64,000 nucleotides of DNA from Cherax quadricarinatus (GCF_038502225.1 NC_091341.1:5769052-5833051), one strand, 5' to 3'; counted from the first letter of the stretch, positions 29,950 to 39,770 are shown. Notes: generated by a model from the sequence alone, not told the origin. Made by a program: numbers and translations.

Positions 29950-32273
29950 GGCGAAATGACAGTAGTTTGTTGGATTATGTATTGGTAGATAAAAGACTGT
30001 TGAGTAGACTTCAGGATGTACATGTTTATAGAGGGGCTACAGATATATCAGATCACTTTCTAGTTGTAGCTACACTGAGAGTAAAAGGTAGATGGGATAC
30101 AAGGAGAATAGAAGCATCAGGGAAGAGAGAGGTGAAGGTTTATAAACTAAAAGAGGAGGCAGTTAGGGTAAGATATAAACAGCTATTGGAGGATAGATGG
30201 GCTAATGAGAGCATAGGCAATGGGGTCGAAGAGGAATGGGGTAGGTTTAAAAATGTAGTGTTAGAGTGTTCAGCAGAAGTTTGTGGTTACAGGAAAGTGG
30301 GTGCAGGAGGGAAGAGGAGCGATTGGTGGAATGATGATGTAAAGAGAGTAGTAAGGGAGAAAAAGTTAGCATATGAGAAGTTTTTACAAAGTAGAAGTGA
30401 TGCAAGGAGGGAAGAGTATATGGAGAAAAAGAGAGAGGTTAAGAGAGTGGTGAAGCAATGTAAAAAGAGAGCAAATGAGAGAGTGGGTGAGATGTTATCA
30501 ACAAATTTTGTTGAAAATAAGAAAAAGTTTTGGAGTGAGATTAACAAGTTAAGGAAGCCTAGAGAACAAATGAATTTGTCAGTTAAAAATAGGAGAGGAG
30601 AGTTATTAAATGGAGAGTTAGAGGTATTGGGAAGATGGAGGGAATATTTTGAGGAATTGTTAAATGTTGATGAAGATAGGGAAGCTGTGATTTCGTGTAT
30701 AGGGCAAGGAGGAATAACATCTTGTAGGAGTGAGGAAGAGCCAGTTGTGAGTGTGGGGGAAGTTCGTGAGGCAGTAGGTAAAATGAAAGGGGGTAAGGCA
30801 GCCGGGATTGATGGGATAAAGATAGAAATGTTAAAAGCAGGTGGGGATATAGTTTTGGAGTGGTTGGTGCAATTATTTAATAAATGTATGGAAAAGGGTA
30901 AGGTACCTAGGGATTGGCAGAGAGCATGCATAGTTCCTTTGTATAAAGGCAAAGGGGATAAAAGAGAGTGCAAAAAATATAGGGGGATAAGTCTGTTGAG
31001 TGTACCTGGTAAAGTGTATGGTAGAGTTATAATTGAAAGAATTAAGAGTAAGACGGAGAATAGGATAGCAGATGAACAAGGAGGCTTTAGGAAAGGTAGG
31101 GGGTGTGTGGACCAGGTGTTTACAGTGAAACATATAAGTGAACAGTATTTAGATAAGGCTAAAGAGGTCTTTGTGGCATTTATGGATTTGGAAAAGGCAT
31201 ATGACAGGGTGGATAGGGGGGCAATGTGGCAGATGTTGCAAGTGTATGGTGTAGGAGGTAGGTTACTGAAAGCAGTGAAGAGTTTTTACGAGGATAGTGA
31301 GGCTCAAGTTAGAGTATGTAGGAAAGAGGGAAATTTTTTCCCAGTAAAAGTAGGCCTTAGACAAGGATGTGTGATGTCACCGTGGTTGTTTAATATATTT
31401 ATAGATAGGGTTGTAAGAGAAGTAAATGCGAGGGTCTTGGCAAGAGGCGTGGAGTTAAAAGATAAAGAATCACACACAAAGTGGGAGTTGTCACAGCTGC
31501 TCTTTGCTGAAGACACTGTTCTCTTGGGAGATTCTGAAGAGAAACTGCAGAGATTGGTGGATGAATTTGGTAGGGTGTGCAAAAGAATAAAATTAAAGGT
31601 GAATACAGGAAAGAGTAAGGTTATGAGGATAACAAAAAGATTAGGTGATGAAAGATTGAATATCAGATTGGAGGGAGAGAGTATGGAGGAGGTGAATGTA
31701 TTCAGATATTTGGGAGTGGACGTGTCAGCGGATGGGTCTATGAAAGATGAGGTGAATCATAGAATTGATGAGGGAAAAAGAGTGAGTGGTGCACTTAGGA
31801 GTCTGTGGAGACAAAGAACTTTGTCCTTGGAGGCAAAGAGGGGAATGTATGAGAGTATAGTTTTACCAACGCTCTTATATGGGTGTGAAGCATGGGTGAT
31901 GAATGTTGCAGCGAGGAGAAGGCTGGAGGCAGTGGAGATGTCATGTCTGAGGGCAATGTGTGGTGTGAATATAATGCAGAGAATTCGTAGTTTGGAAGTT
32001 AGGAGGAGGTGCGGGATTACCAAAACTGTTGTCCAGAGGGCTGAGGAAGGGTTGTTGAGGTGGTTCGGACATGTAGAGAGAATGGAGCGAAACAGAATGA
32101 CTTCAAGAGTGTATCAGTCTGTAGTGGAAGGAAGGCGGGGTAGGGGTCGGCCTAGGAAAGGTTGGAGAGAGGGGGTAAAGGAGGTTTTGTGTGCGAGGGG
32201 CTTGGACTTCCAGCAGGCATGCGTGAGCGTGTTTGATAGGAGTGAATGGAGACAAATGGTTTTTAATACTTGA
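29916..32273 (+). pseudogene. RTE-like LINE endonuclease end, RT and C-terminus (open after frameshift; FAED motif)
   Basis: About 780 codons are open in frame 3. Order: SDH block (about 30046), a basic coiled linker, RT blocks CKKYRGISLLSVPGKVYGRV, QGGFRKGRGCVDQ, FMDLEKAYDRVDRGAMW (motif A), GLRQGCVMSPWLFNIFID (motif B), and then LLFAEDTVLLGD. The last is motif C, normally F/Y-A-D-D. Here GAA at 31509-31511 gives Glu in place of the first catalytic Asp, while the relic at 23.5 kb keeps FADD. The C-terminal block PTLLYGCEAWVMNVAARRRL, WFGHVERM and GRGRPRKGW is typical of this element type in arthropods. With one frameshift and FAED this copy is probably inactive, but it is otherwise well preserved. 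Confidence 0.88.
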
Positions 32274-32514
32274 CGTGCTGTTGGAGTGTGAGCAAAGTAA
32301 CATTTATGAAGGGATTAAGGGAAACCGGCAGGCCGGACTTGAGTCCTGGAGATGGGAAGTACAGTGCCTGCACTCTGAAGGAGGGGTGTTAATGTTGCAG
32401 TTTAAAAACTGTAGTGTAAAGCACCCTTCTGGCAAGACAGTGATGGAGTGAATGATGGTGAAAGTTTTTCTTTTTCGGGCCACCCTGCCTTGGTGGGAAT
32501 CGGCCAGTGTGATA

Positions 32515-32516
<2 letters not shown>

Positions 32517-32549
<33 letters not shown>

Positions 32550-32561
32550 ATAATAATAATA
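32517..32561 (+). repeat. Poly(A) plus (TAA)n tail of the RTE-like LINE
   Basis: About 31 A residues are followed by five TAA units, directly at the end of the RTE-like 3' UTR. Confidence 0.95.
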
Positions 32562-32563
32562 AA

Positions 32564-32844
32564 ATGTGCATATGACACTATAGGTTCAGATGCAACACAC
32601 ACGAGTGTTTACGGGATCGCGTAGCATCTGATGGATAAACATCCGTCAAATGAGTTATTAAAAATAAATGAGCAAAATTCTGAAAGACTAATTTTAACCA
32701 ATATTCAGCGGTTCACTAAACAGAAAAGAGGATTCCTGTGTATTTTTTTTTTCATTACCTCCGTCCATCCTTCACTTCACATATCTGACATTAACCACAA
32801 CTTCCCAAAATGTTCATAAAAAATGTATGCTCACTCCTGCAATA
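32564..32844. other. Unassigned spacer
   Basis: Nothing recognised. Confidence 0.4.
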
Positions 32845-33965
32845 CCAGGATCTGATTCTTGGAATTTATTTAAAACTAAGGGCAAAATATTCTTAACACA
32901 AGTACTCAATATTCTTTGAAGAATGAGCTTAAACCAACGTTCCCAGAGGCCTTAATAAGTGTACAAATGAGGCAATTGAGCTCTTAAAAAATACAGAACA
33001 GTTGTACTGACATCACACAAGTTTTTGAAAGGGTGATAAGAAGCCAAATTACAAATTTTACAAAACAATAACCTGTATAAGGCAAGTCAACGTGGATTTA
33101 GAGCGCTAAATTTATGACTATTATAATTTTCAAACCATTATGGCAAAATTACGAAGACATGAAGGAAGACCAAAATCTACGTAGGTGTGGACTTGGCCAA
33201 GGCATTTGAGAAATGCGATCATGGAGAGAGAGTCCATAAAATAAGTTCAATACGTATAACAGGAAAAGTGAGAATAGAAAAAAAAAGAGTAGCAGTAAAC
33301 AAAGCAAAATCTAACCTCAAGTAAAAAAAAAAAATCATTGCTTCAGGGTACGCTACTGGCGCTGTTGCTGTTTCTCTCCCTCATAGCAAACATGAAAAAA
33401 AAGCAATAGCCTGCCACATCTTCATGTCATCGTTTGGAGACGATACTACAGTAAATATGAAAGTAGCCACCGTAGATGTCAATAAAAACTTGTCGGCATA
33501 TATCAGCGAAGTCTTCCAGAAGCCAATATATAATAACATGAAGTTCAGAGGTGACAAATTCCATCAGATCAGATACGGAGAGATTAAGGAACTCAAAAGG
33601 AGCACTGGATACAAAACACAGGAGGATCATCTCATAACGAAAGGAACATGAAAATGACTTGGCTATAATAATATCAGGTGTCCATAATTTAGAGAAAAAA
33701 TGGCAGGGTGGATTATGAAAGCGTCTAGAGAAATTAAAAGAATAATGCCCATGGTAACACTCTTGAAATAACTTTCGTTCTCTCGTTTGTGATACAAAGA
33801 TCATTTACTGTCTGCTTAGAGCCAATAAAAAATTTAAGCTACGGCAAGCCCCTCAGAGTACAGGGAATATGTTCTCTGGAGAGCAGAAGAGATATATGAT
33901 AAGATTTACTGTCCATGAAGGATATTTGAGAGCTTCAAGCCACCTATAAAAGAATACTGGCCACA
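32845..33965 (+). pseudogene. Beta LINE relic (RT), heavily decayed
   Basis: Fragments of beta RT in shifting frames: VFERVIRSQITNF (near 33020-33060), DLAKAFEKCDHG (near 33190-33225), and MSSFGDDTTVNMKVATVD at 33424. The last corresponds to SSFADDT with Ala changed to Gly and the Asp pair kept. NNMKFRGDKFHQIRYGEIKE is at 33531-33590. It carries many stops and A-run indels and is older than the other beta copies. Confidence 0.72.
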
Positions 33966-34410
33966 CTCCCGATACTGTAAAAGTAGTACAGTAACCAAAC
34001 ACCGTTGTTACTGTCGTTCTGCAGTGTCAGGTATATGCACCAATTTCATTCGAGTGATATTCACGTCAAAATACTTAAACGCATATTGTTTCAGACGAAT
34101 TGTTCGAGACGACATAATGGTAAGATACTGACTGCAGAACAGTCGGTATCTTATTGGCGTGGCACAAGAAAGACTTTTGCAGTGTGCCGCCATTTTATTG
34201 TTGAAATTACTCAAACTAGAAAGTAAAGTATATCCATTAGAGTTGCAATATGTACTTAAAATTTTAATCAGTAACTTCAAGTTAAACCTGAATGTAACAC
34301 TACATACACTTGGATCAGCATCATCAAACTCCTGATTTGTCGCTTTCTCGTCATTGTCAACAATATTTAAAAAACAAAAAAAAATCAGCCTCTACGAAGA
34401 TGCACCATAA
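33966..34410. other. Unassigned spacer
   Basis: No similarity or repeat recognised. Short frames on both strands at about 34005-34280 have no recognisable domain. Confidence 0.4.
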
Positions 34411-34414
34411 AAAC

Positions 34415-34528
34415 CCCGGAACGGGCGGGGATTGAACCCAAACCTCCAGCCCAGTGCATAAGCTACTGGCCTGGAGTTTTATGGTTCACTTGCCATGGGT
34501 TCAATTCCCGCCCGTTCCATGGTTTGCT
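34415..34528. mobile_element. tRNA-like palindromic short element
   Basis: The arms are 34417-34440 (CGGAACGGGCGGGGATTGAA + CCCA) and 34497-34520 (TGGGTTCAATTCCCGCCCGT + TCCA), one mismatch in about 23 bp, separated by 56 bases. Each arm is a tRNA T-arm with a B-box (GGTTCAATTCC on plus). A GGCCTGGAGTTTTATGG stretch resembles an anticodon arm. The outward-facing layout repeats that of 8861-9317 at smaller scale. It is not a plausible functional tRNA. Confidence 0.65.
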
Positions 34529-34839
34529 TACAATCGTGAGTGAAGACGCGTTATCTTAAAGAATATCGTCACTGTCCACCCACCTGGCTCACCTCTCTCA
34601 CTTCACAATGTCATCTCTGTTTATTTTACCACAAACTCATATAACTTATATCTATCATTTATATTCATGTACATATATGTAAAACGGAGTGTACAGGACA
34701 AATCAATTAGCTTCTCTCAGAATATTTAATAACCCGCTGGTAGCCAGCTGGGAAGCCTCAAACAGGGTGAGATACATTAATTGTAACCCCAAGTTCACAG
34801 GAATACTCAAAGTTTATAAGGCATTGTTTCCTTTTTGGT

Positions 34840-35490
34840 AATGAATTACATAGTGTTGAATAACTTCATTGCTCTGTGATGAGTAGAATTAAATGCTAAT
34901 AAAGGGAGTTCCCGTCAATGTGTTGAGCAGATAGTTCCCCAGTAATGAAAGATTTCTCTTGCTTTGAGCTCAGTAAAGATTAATAAAGCAAATTCATTTT
35001 CTGATATTGGTACAGCTCCACAATAATTAAAGTGTTTCCTTGTTAAGTGTTGGAATACATTTTCGTAATAATAAAAGTATTTTATTGGTGTGTTTGAATA
35101 GATATTCCCAGTAATAAAAGTATTTCTTGGCTGTGAATTGGAACACAATTCCACAGGAATAAAGAGAATCCACTGCATTGCGTGGAGAATAATTCCACAG
35201 TAATAAAGATTGTTCATTGCTCTGTATGGGTGCATTGGTTGCGACATTATTAAAATTATTCCACTGAGTTGTGTAGAGTTTCAGAGTAATAAAGAACTCT
35301 GCTCTATGTTGGATTTGAATTTCACAGATATCAAAGAGCTCCACTGCTTTATATTCTAGTAGAGATTATCAAGGTAATAAAAGTATTCCAGAACTTTGCT
35401 ACAGTAATAAAGATAATCCACTGTTTAGTACTCAAGTACATATTGGCACAGTTATAAAGGTGTTCCATTACTCTAGTAAGTAACTAGTGG
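34840..35490 (+). repeat. Degenerate ~44-bp tandem repeat
   Basis: About 14 diverged units share a core CACAGTAATAAAGATATTCC. Cores at about 34897, 34943, 34981, 35022, 35070, 35113, 35158, 35203, 35250, 35287, 35330 and 35377 are spaced 37-48 bases apart. A minor core then falls at 35405 and the last at 35452. The divergence between units shows the array is old. Confidence 0.75.
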
Positions 35491-35700
35491 CTTTGAGACT
35501 CGTTTAATCAGGCAAGTGTTTATACAAGTGTTTGTTCTGAGAGTATCTTCTGTGCCTCCTTTGTCTCTGTTTTGATTGTATTATATATTTTTTTATCACT
35601 GCTTTCCCTTTCGTAAAAAAATGGCTGGAACAAATGTAACTCAGCCACTTGTGTTTGCCTTTCATTTACTTAGGTATATTTTTTTAAGCTGTCGAGAGAC

Positions 35701-35702
<2 letters not shown>

Positions 35703-35740
<38 letters not shown>
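35703..35740 (+). repeat. (TG)n microsatellite at the 3' side of alpha LINE copy 3
   Basis: About 19 TG units abut the alpha tail TACTCACCTAGTTG at 35741. In LINE sense this is (AC)n directly after GTGAGTA. Confidence 0.97.
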
Positions 35741-35744
<4 letters not shown>

Positions 35745-37857
35745 CACCTAGTTGTACTCACCTAGTTGAGGTTGCGAGGGTCGAGTCCGAGCTCCTGGCC
35801 CCGCCTCTTCACTGATCGCTACTAGGTCACTCTCCCCGAGCCGTGAGCTTTATCATACCTCTGCTTAAAGCTATGTATGGATCCTGCCTCCACTACATCG
35901 CTTCCCAAACTATTCCACTTACTGACTACTCTGTGGCTGAAGAAATACTTCCTAACATCCCTGTGATTCATCTGTGTCTTTAGCTTCCAACTGTGTCCCC
36001 TTGTTACTGTGTCCAAACTCTGGAACATCCTGTCTTTGTCCACCTTGTCAATTCCCCTCAGTATTTTGTATGTCGTTATCATGTCCCCCCTATCTCTCCT
36101 GTCCTCCAGTGTCGTCAGGTTGATTTCCCTTAACCTCTCCTCGTAGGACATACCTCTTAGCTCTGGGACTAGTCTTGTTGCAAACCTTTGCACTTTCTCT
36201 AGTTTCTTTACGTGCTTGGCTAGGTGTGGGTTCCAAACTGGTGCCGCATACTCCAATATGGGCCTAACGTATACGGTGTACAGGGTCCTGAACGATTCCT
36301 TATTAAGATGTCGGAATGCTGTTCTGAGGTTTGCTAGGCGCCCATATGCTGCAGCAGTTATTTGGTTGATGTGCGCTTCAGGAGATGTGCCTGGTGTTAT
36401 ACTCACCCCAAGATCTTTTTCCTTGAGTGAGGTTTGTAGTCTCTGACCCCCTAGACTGTACTCCGTCTGCGGCCTTCTTTGCCCTTCCCCAATCTTCATG
36501 ACTTTGCACTTGGTGGGATTGAACTCCAGGAGCCAATTGCTGGACCAGGTCTGCAGCCTGTCCAGATCCCTTTGTAGTTCTGCCTGGTCTTCGATCGAGT
36601 GTATTCTTCTCATCAACTTCACGTCATCTGCAAACAGGGACACCTCAGAGTCTATTCCTTCCGTCATGTCGTTCACAAATACCAGAAACAGCACTGGTCC
36701 TAGGACTGACCCCTGCGGGACCCCGCTGGTCACAGGTGCCCACTCTGACACCTCGCCACGTACCATGACTCGCTGCTGTCTTCCTGACAAGTATTCCCTG
36801 ATCCATTGTAGTGCCTTCCCTGTTATCCCTGCTTGGTCCTCCAGTTTTTGCACCAATCTCTTGTGGGGAACTGTGTCAAACGCCTTCTTGCAGTCCAAGA
36901 AAATGCAATCCACCCACCCCTCTCTCTCTTGTCTTACTGCTGTCACCATGTCATAGAACTCCAGTAGGTTTGTGACACAGGATTTCCCGTCCCTGAAACC
37001 ATGCTGGCTGCTGTTGATGAGATCATTCCTTTCTAGGTGTTCCACCACTCTTCTCCTGATAATCTTCTCCATGATTTTGCATACTATACATGTCAGTGAC
37101 ACTGGTCTGTAGTTTAACGCTTCATGTCTGTCTCCTTTTTTAAAGATTGGGACTACATTTGCTGTCTTCCATGCCTCAGGCAATCTCCCTGTTTCGATAG
37201 ATGTATTGAATATTGTTGTTAGGGGTACACATAGTGCCTCTGCTCCCTCTCTCAATACCCATGGGGAGATGTTATCTGGCCCCATTGCCTTTGAGGTATC
37301 TAGCTCACTCAGAAGCCTCTTCACTTCTTCCTCGGTTGTGTGCACTGTGTCCAGCACTTGGTGGTGTGCCCCACCTCTCCGTCTTTCTGGAGTCCCTTCT
37401 GTCTCCTCTGTGAACACTTCTTTGAATCTCTTGTTGAGTTCTTCACATACTTCACGGTCATTTCCTGTTGTCTCTCCTCCTTCCTTCCTTAGCCTGATTA
37501 CCTGGTCCTTGACTGTTGTTTTCCTCCTGATGTGGCTGTACAACAGTTTCGGGTCAGATTTGGCTTTCGCTGCTATGTCATTTTCATATTGTCTTTGGGC
37601 CTCCCTTCTTATCTGTGCATATTCATTTCTGGCTCTACGACTGTTCTCCTTATTCTCCTGGGTCCTTTGCCTGCTATATTTCTTCCATTCCCTAGCACAC
37701 TTGGTTTTTGCCTCCCTGCACCTTTGGGTAAACCATGGGCTCATCCTGGCTTTTTCATTACTCCTGTTACCCTTGGGTACAAACCTCTCCTCAGCCTCCT
37801 TGCATTTTGTTGCTACATATTCCATCATCTCATTAACTGGCTTCCCTGCCAGTTCTC
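35741..37857 (-). mobile_element. Alpha LINE copy 3 (5'-truncated, best preserved)
   Basis: In minus-strand sense it begins at GAGAACTGGCAGGGAAG (37857), just inside ORF2. It ends with the tail GACCCTCGCAACCTCAACTA, GGTGAGTAC, with a small tail duplication (ACTAGGTGAGTACAACTAGG). Both boundaries are (AC)n in the LINE sense orientation. Sequence similarity to copy 1 is very high by eye. Confidence 0.92.
35822..37855 (-). CDS. Alpha LINE reverse transcriptase (open frame, lacks endonuclease)
   Basis: 678 codons including the stop, without interruption. The frame also reads through the upstream (AC)n tract, but that part is not LINE. Order: a basic linker (CREAKTKCAREWKKYSRQR, DPKLLYSHIRRKT), DTSKAMGPDNISPW, then RT: YRPVSLTC, QHGFRDGKSC, FLDCKKAFDTVPH (Asp about residue 321), TSGVPQGSVLGPVLF and FADDVKL (Asp about 410-411). 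The C-terminus carries VKKLEKVQRFATRLVPELRG and ends ...AHGSGRVT. No ATG marks a true start; this is a 5'-truncated ORF2, so no APE domain is present. It serves as the reference for judging the damage in the other alpha copies. Confidence 0.9.
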   Translation of the reverse strand, partial: ELAGKPVNEMMEYVATKCKEAEERFVPKGNRSNEKARMSPWFTQRCREAKTKCAREWKKYSRQRTQENKENSRRARNEYAQIRREAQRQYENDIAAKAKSDPKLLYSHIRRKTTVKDQVIRLRKEGGETTGNDREVCEELNKRFKEVFTEETEGTPERRRGGAHHQVLDTVHTTEEEVKRLLSELDTSKAMGPDNISPWVLREGAEALCVPLTTIFNTSIETGRLPEAWKTANVVPIFKKGDRHEALNYRPVSLTCIVCKIMEKIIRRRVVEHLERNDLINSSQHGFRDGKSCVTNLLEFYDMVTAVRQEREGWVDCIFLDCKKAFDTVPHKRLVQKLEDQAGITGKALQWIREYLSGRQQRVMVRGEVSEWAPVTSGVPQGSVLGPVLFLVFVNDMTEGIDSEVSLFADDVKLMRRIHSIEDQAELQRDLDRLQTWSSNWLLEFNPTKCKVMKIGEGQRRPQTEYSLGGQRLQTSLKEKDLGVSITPGTSPEAHINQITAAAYGRLANLRTAFRHLNKESFRTLYTVYVRPILEYAAPVWNPHLAKHVKKLEKVQRFATRLVPELRGMSYEERLREINLTTLEDRRDRGDMITTYKILRGIDKVDKDRMFQSLDTVTRGHSWKLKTQMNHRDVRKYFFSHRVVSKWNSLGSDVVEAGSIHSFKQRYDKAHGSGRVT

Positions 37858-38045
37858 TGTGTGTGTGTGTGTGTGTGAGCAGTGTGTGAGCAGTATGTGA
37901 GCAGTGTGTGAGCAGTGTGTGAGCAGTGTGTGAGCAGTGTGTGAGCAGTGTGTGTGCAGTGTGTGTGCAGTGGGTGTGCAGTGGGTGTGTGTGTGTTGTG
38001 CGTATGTGTGCATTGTGTGTATGTGTGCATTGTGTGTATGTGTGC

Positions 38046-38130
<85 letters not shown>
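37858..38130 (+). repeat. (TG)n and GTGTGAGCA-type microsatellite at the 5' side of alpha LINE copy 3
   Basis: TG dinucleotides at 37858-37876 and about 38057-38128 flank derived higher-order units (GTGTGAGCA at 37877-37960, TGTGTGCATTGTGTGTA later). In LINE sense this is AC repeat immediately upstream of the element. Confidence 0.93.
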
Positions 38131-38245
38131 TGAGGATCTGTGTCTGAACGACCACTGGCTTACCGGTTCTGAGTATGTGTGTTTAACCAACCACTGGCTT
38201 ACCAATGCTGAGTATCTGTGTCTGAGCAACACAGGCTCTGTAAGC
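38131..38245 (+). repeat. 39-bp tandem repeat, about 2.8 units
   Basis: Units start at 38131, 38170 and 38209 (TGAGTATCTGTGTCTGA ... CCACTGGCTTACC). Confidence 0.85.
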
Positions 38246-38384
38246 CAGTCGTTGCTTACATGAATTAAGCCTTTTTCAAACTATGCCACCCACAAGTCTC
38301 TATGAATGACTGCACATGAAGATTAAAGAAGACACTACACAACTCCAGACAAGGTTCCATTTCCAGATTCTTAGCCGAAAGCAA

Positions 38385-38800
38385 CATATAAATAGCAAAA
38401 AGGCACAATACCGTTACTGGAACAATACACAAATAACCCGCGAAACGTCTACGATGGGGATGCCCGGGTGTTGTGCATGTGTCTTAATTTCATCCTGTCG
38501 GTATTATATACAATTCTTGTACTACTACTACTGCTACTACTACTACCACCTCTTCCTGCCTATATATAGCCGTCCTGCTCCACCTCTGTTAGTGTGACTT
38601 TGTCAATGATCCAAGTCGGACCGAAACGTCGTCGTAAGCTTCTCTCTTTTATGTGCGGGTTATTTGTGTAACATATAACATTTTATTGTGGCAACGTTGC
38701 CACAATAAAATGTCACATTAGTTGAATGTGTGTCCTTTTACTTAACATTGTCGGTAATTTCACCAACATTAATACATCAAGGTTGCCACCGTAGCCCCCT
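38385..38800 (+). mobile_element. Penelope-like element terminal region with palindromes
   Basis: TACACAAATAACCCGC (about 38430-38445) recurs inverted as GCGGGTTATTTGTGTA (38655-38670), bracketing a segment with a (CTA)n tract and GGACCGAAACGTCGTC (38618-38633). Immediately downstream is a perfect 36-bp palindrome at 38678-38713 (half: ACATTTTATTGTGGCAAC). The CATTGTCGGTAATTTCACCA block at 38747 recurs near 40125 and 46517. These sequences occur beside GIY-YIG fragments both here and at 46-47 kb, so I assign them to the same element type. That is an association, not a homology search. Confidence 0.6.
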
Positions 38801-38849
38801 ATACAAAAAAATGGACTTAGTTTAAAGGAATTTAACGTCAAAAATCAGC

Positions 38850-39190
38850 ATTGCTGGCGTCTGCATGATACCCTGTGGAAATTGTGACAAGTTTTACGTT
38901 GGTGAAACTTCTAAGGACCTGAACATGAGTGTCAGTGAACACAGGAACGCCTACCAGAGAGATGACACTTACTACGCCTGTAGTATTCGCCCCAACACAA
39001 AGAATCATTAGATAAACTCCACAGCACCAAACTAAATCTCAGGGAAGCAGGCAGACTGAACTGACTGTTTTGAATCTGCTCTGATTGCCACTACTAACAG
39101 CTTCACACATAAATCAGCTCCATTCCTAGTTTCTGAAGCATTTACCAAACTTATTGTCACAGGATATCATACTGATGTTACATGATTGTA
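38850..39190 (+). pseudogene. Penelope-like element GIY-YIG endonuclease fragment
   Basis: The frame from 38850 reads IAGVCMIPCGNCDKFYVGET, SKDLNMSVSEHRN..., with a stop TAG at 39009-39011. Later fragments (FESALIATTNSFTHKSAPF, SEAFTKLIVTG) lie in shifted frames to about 39185. GVC..FYVG corresponds to the GIY..YIG motif; the first Tyr is replaced by Cys. The CGGCD-KFYVGET arrangement is typical of the endonuclease of Penelope-like retroelements. The RT half is not seen upstream, so the copy is 5'-truncated. Its enzymatic role would be target nicking for reverse transcription. Confidence 0.75.
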
Positions 39191-39396
39191 AGTACTAAAG
39201 TGGACCTAATGATCAACCAACTTTTAAACCTTGAAGTTTACTCTTGGTTAAGCATATTACTGCATGTGACATCACCTGCCCATATTAACACAAGAAACAA
39301 TGCCTCAAAAGTACAAAAAGCGAATAAGAGAGCAACAAAACCAAGTGAATGATAGGCTTCATTACCAAATTTTCGAGTATAAAACAGCAAAAACCA

Positions 39397-39473
39397 CAGT
39401 GACTCTCTATATTATTATTATAATCAAAAAGAAGCGCTAAGCCACAAGGGCTATACAGCAGTGACTCTCTATA
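39397..39473 (-). mobile_element. (TTA)-tailed short element, 47 bp, with 15-bp target-site duplication
   Basis: CAGTGACTCTCTATA occurs perfectly at 39397-39411 and 39459-39473. The 47-bp insert (39412-39458) reads TTATTATTATAATCAAAAAG, then AAGCGCTAAGCC. It is a strongly 5'-truncated copy in minus orientation. Confidence 0.88.
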
Positions 39474-39599
39474 ATGAACTTGTTAGACGGCATCTTGAAT
39501 ATGACATCGACTCTGGATTACAAATTACATAAACATTCGAAGATATACTGAAGTGGGTAAATAGAATTACGTTGAAAATGGAATAAAATACCGACAGTT

Positions 39600-39770
39600 G
39601 AAGAGTAAGACACATGCAATGGTTAGGCATCTTTATTGTTGACTGAGACAGCAGGAATGTTAGTGAAGTAAAATGTAATCAGTCCATCAACAATGGAGAA
39701 AAAGTTTGGAGATAATCAGTACCTCATCCTGGAGAAGTGTTTAGCTCGTTTGTCTAGAACAATATGAAGA
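39600..39770. mobile_element. Penelope-associated terminal fragment
   Basis: GAGTAAGACACATGCAATGG and CATCTTTATTGTTGACTGAG, then GTAATCAGTCCATCAACAAT. These resemble the terminal sequences at 40441-40600 and 46205-46390 (AATCAGTCCCTC..., CGGTCCATCAATTTTG). The copy is decayed and has no core hairpin. Confidence 0.45.

Larger units (their letters stand above)
29255..32563 (+). mobile_element. RTE-like LINE, nearly complete
   Basis: The leader contains GAGGCGACTAAAATGCCGGG at about 29267. The element has an APE endonuclease and RT in one intended frame, a C-terminal region with a GRGRPRKGW block, and a 3' UTR with GGCCACCCTGCCTTGGTGGG. It ends in poly(A) (32517-32547) followed by (TAA)n. A single long ORF and a simple-repeat 3' end fit the RTE group. 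The clade call is by eye. Confidence 0.82.

Noticed and set aside
35822..38155. 777-codon ORF as one protein including a His/Thr-rich N-terminus
   Set aside because: Everything upstream of 37857 is (AC)n-type repeat read through; the real content is the truncated LINE RT from 37855.
38850..39011. Functional GIY-YIG nuclease gene
   Set aside because: The frame is 53 codons, the first Tyr of GIY is Cys, and the downstream frame is broken; it is a fragment.
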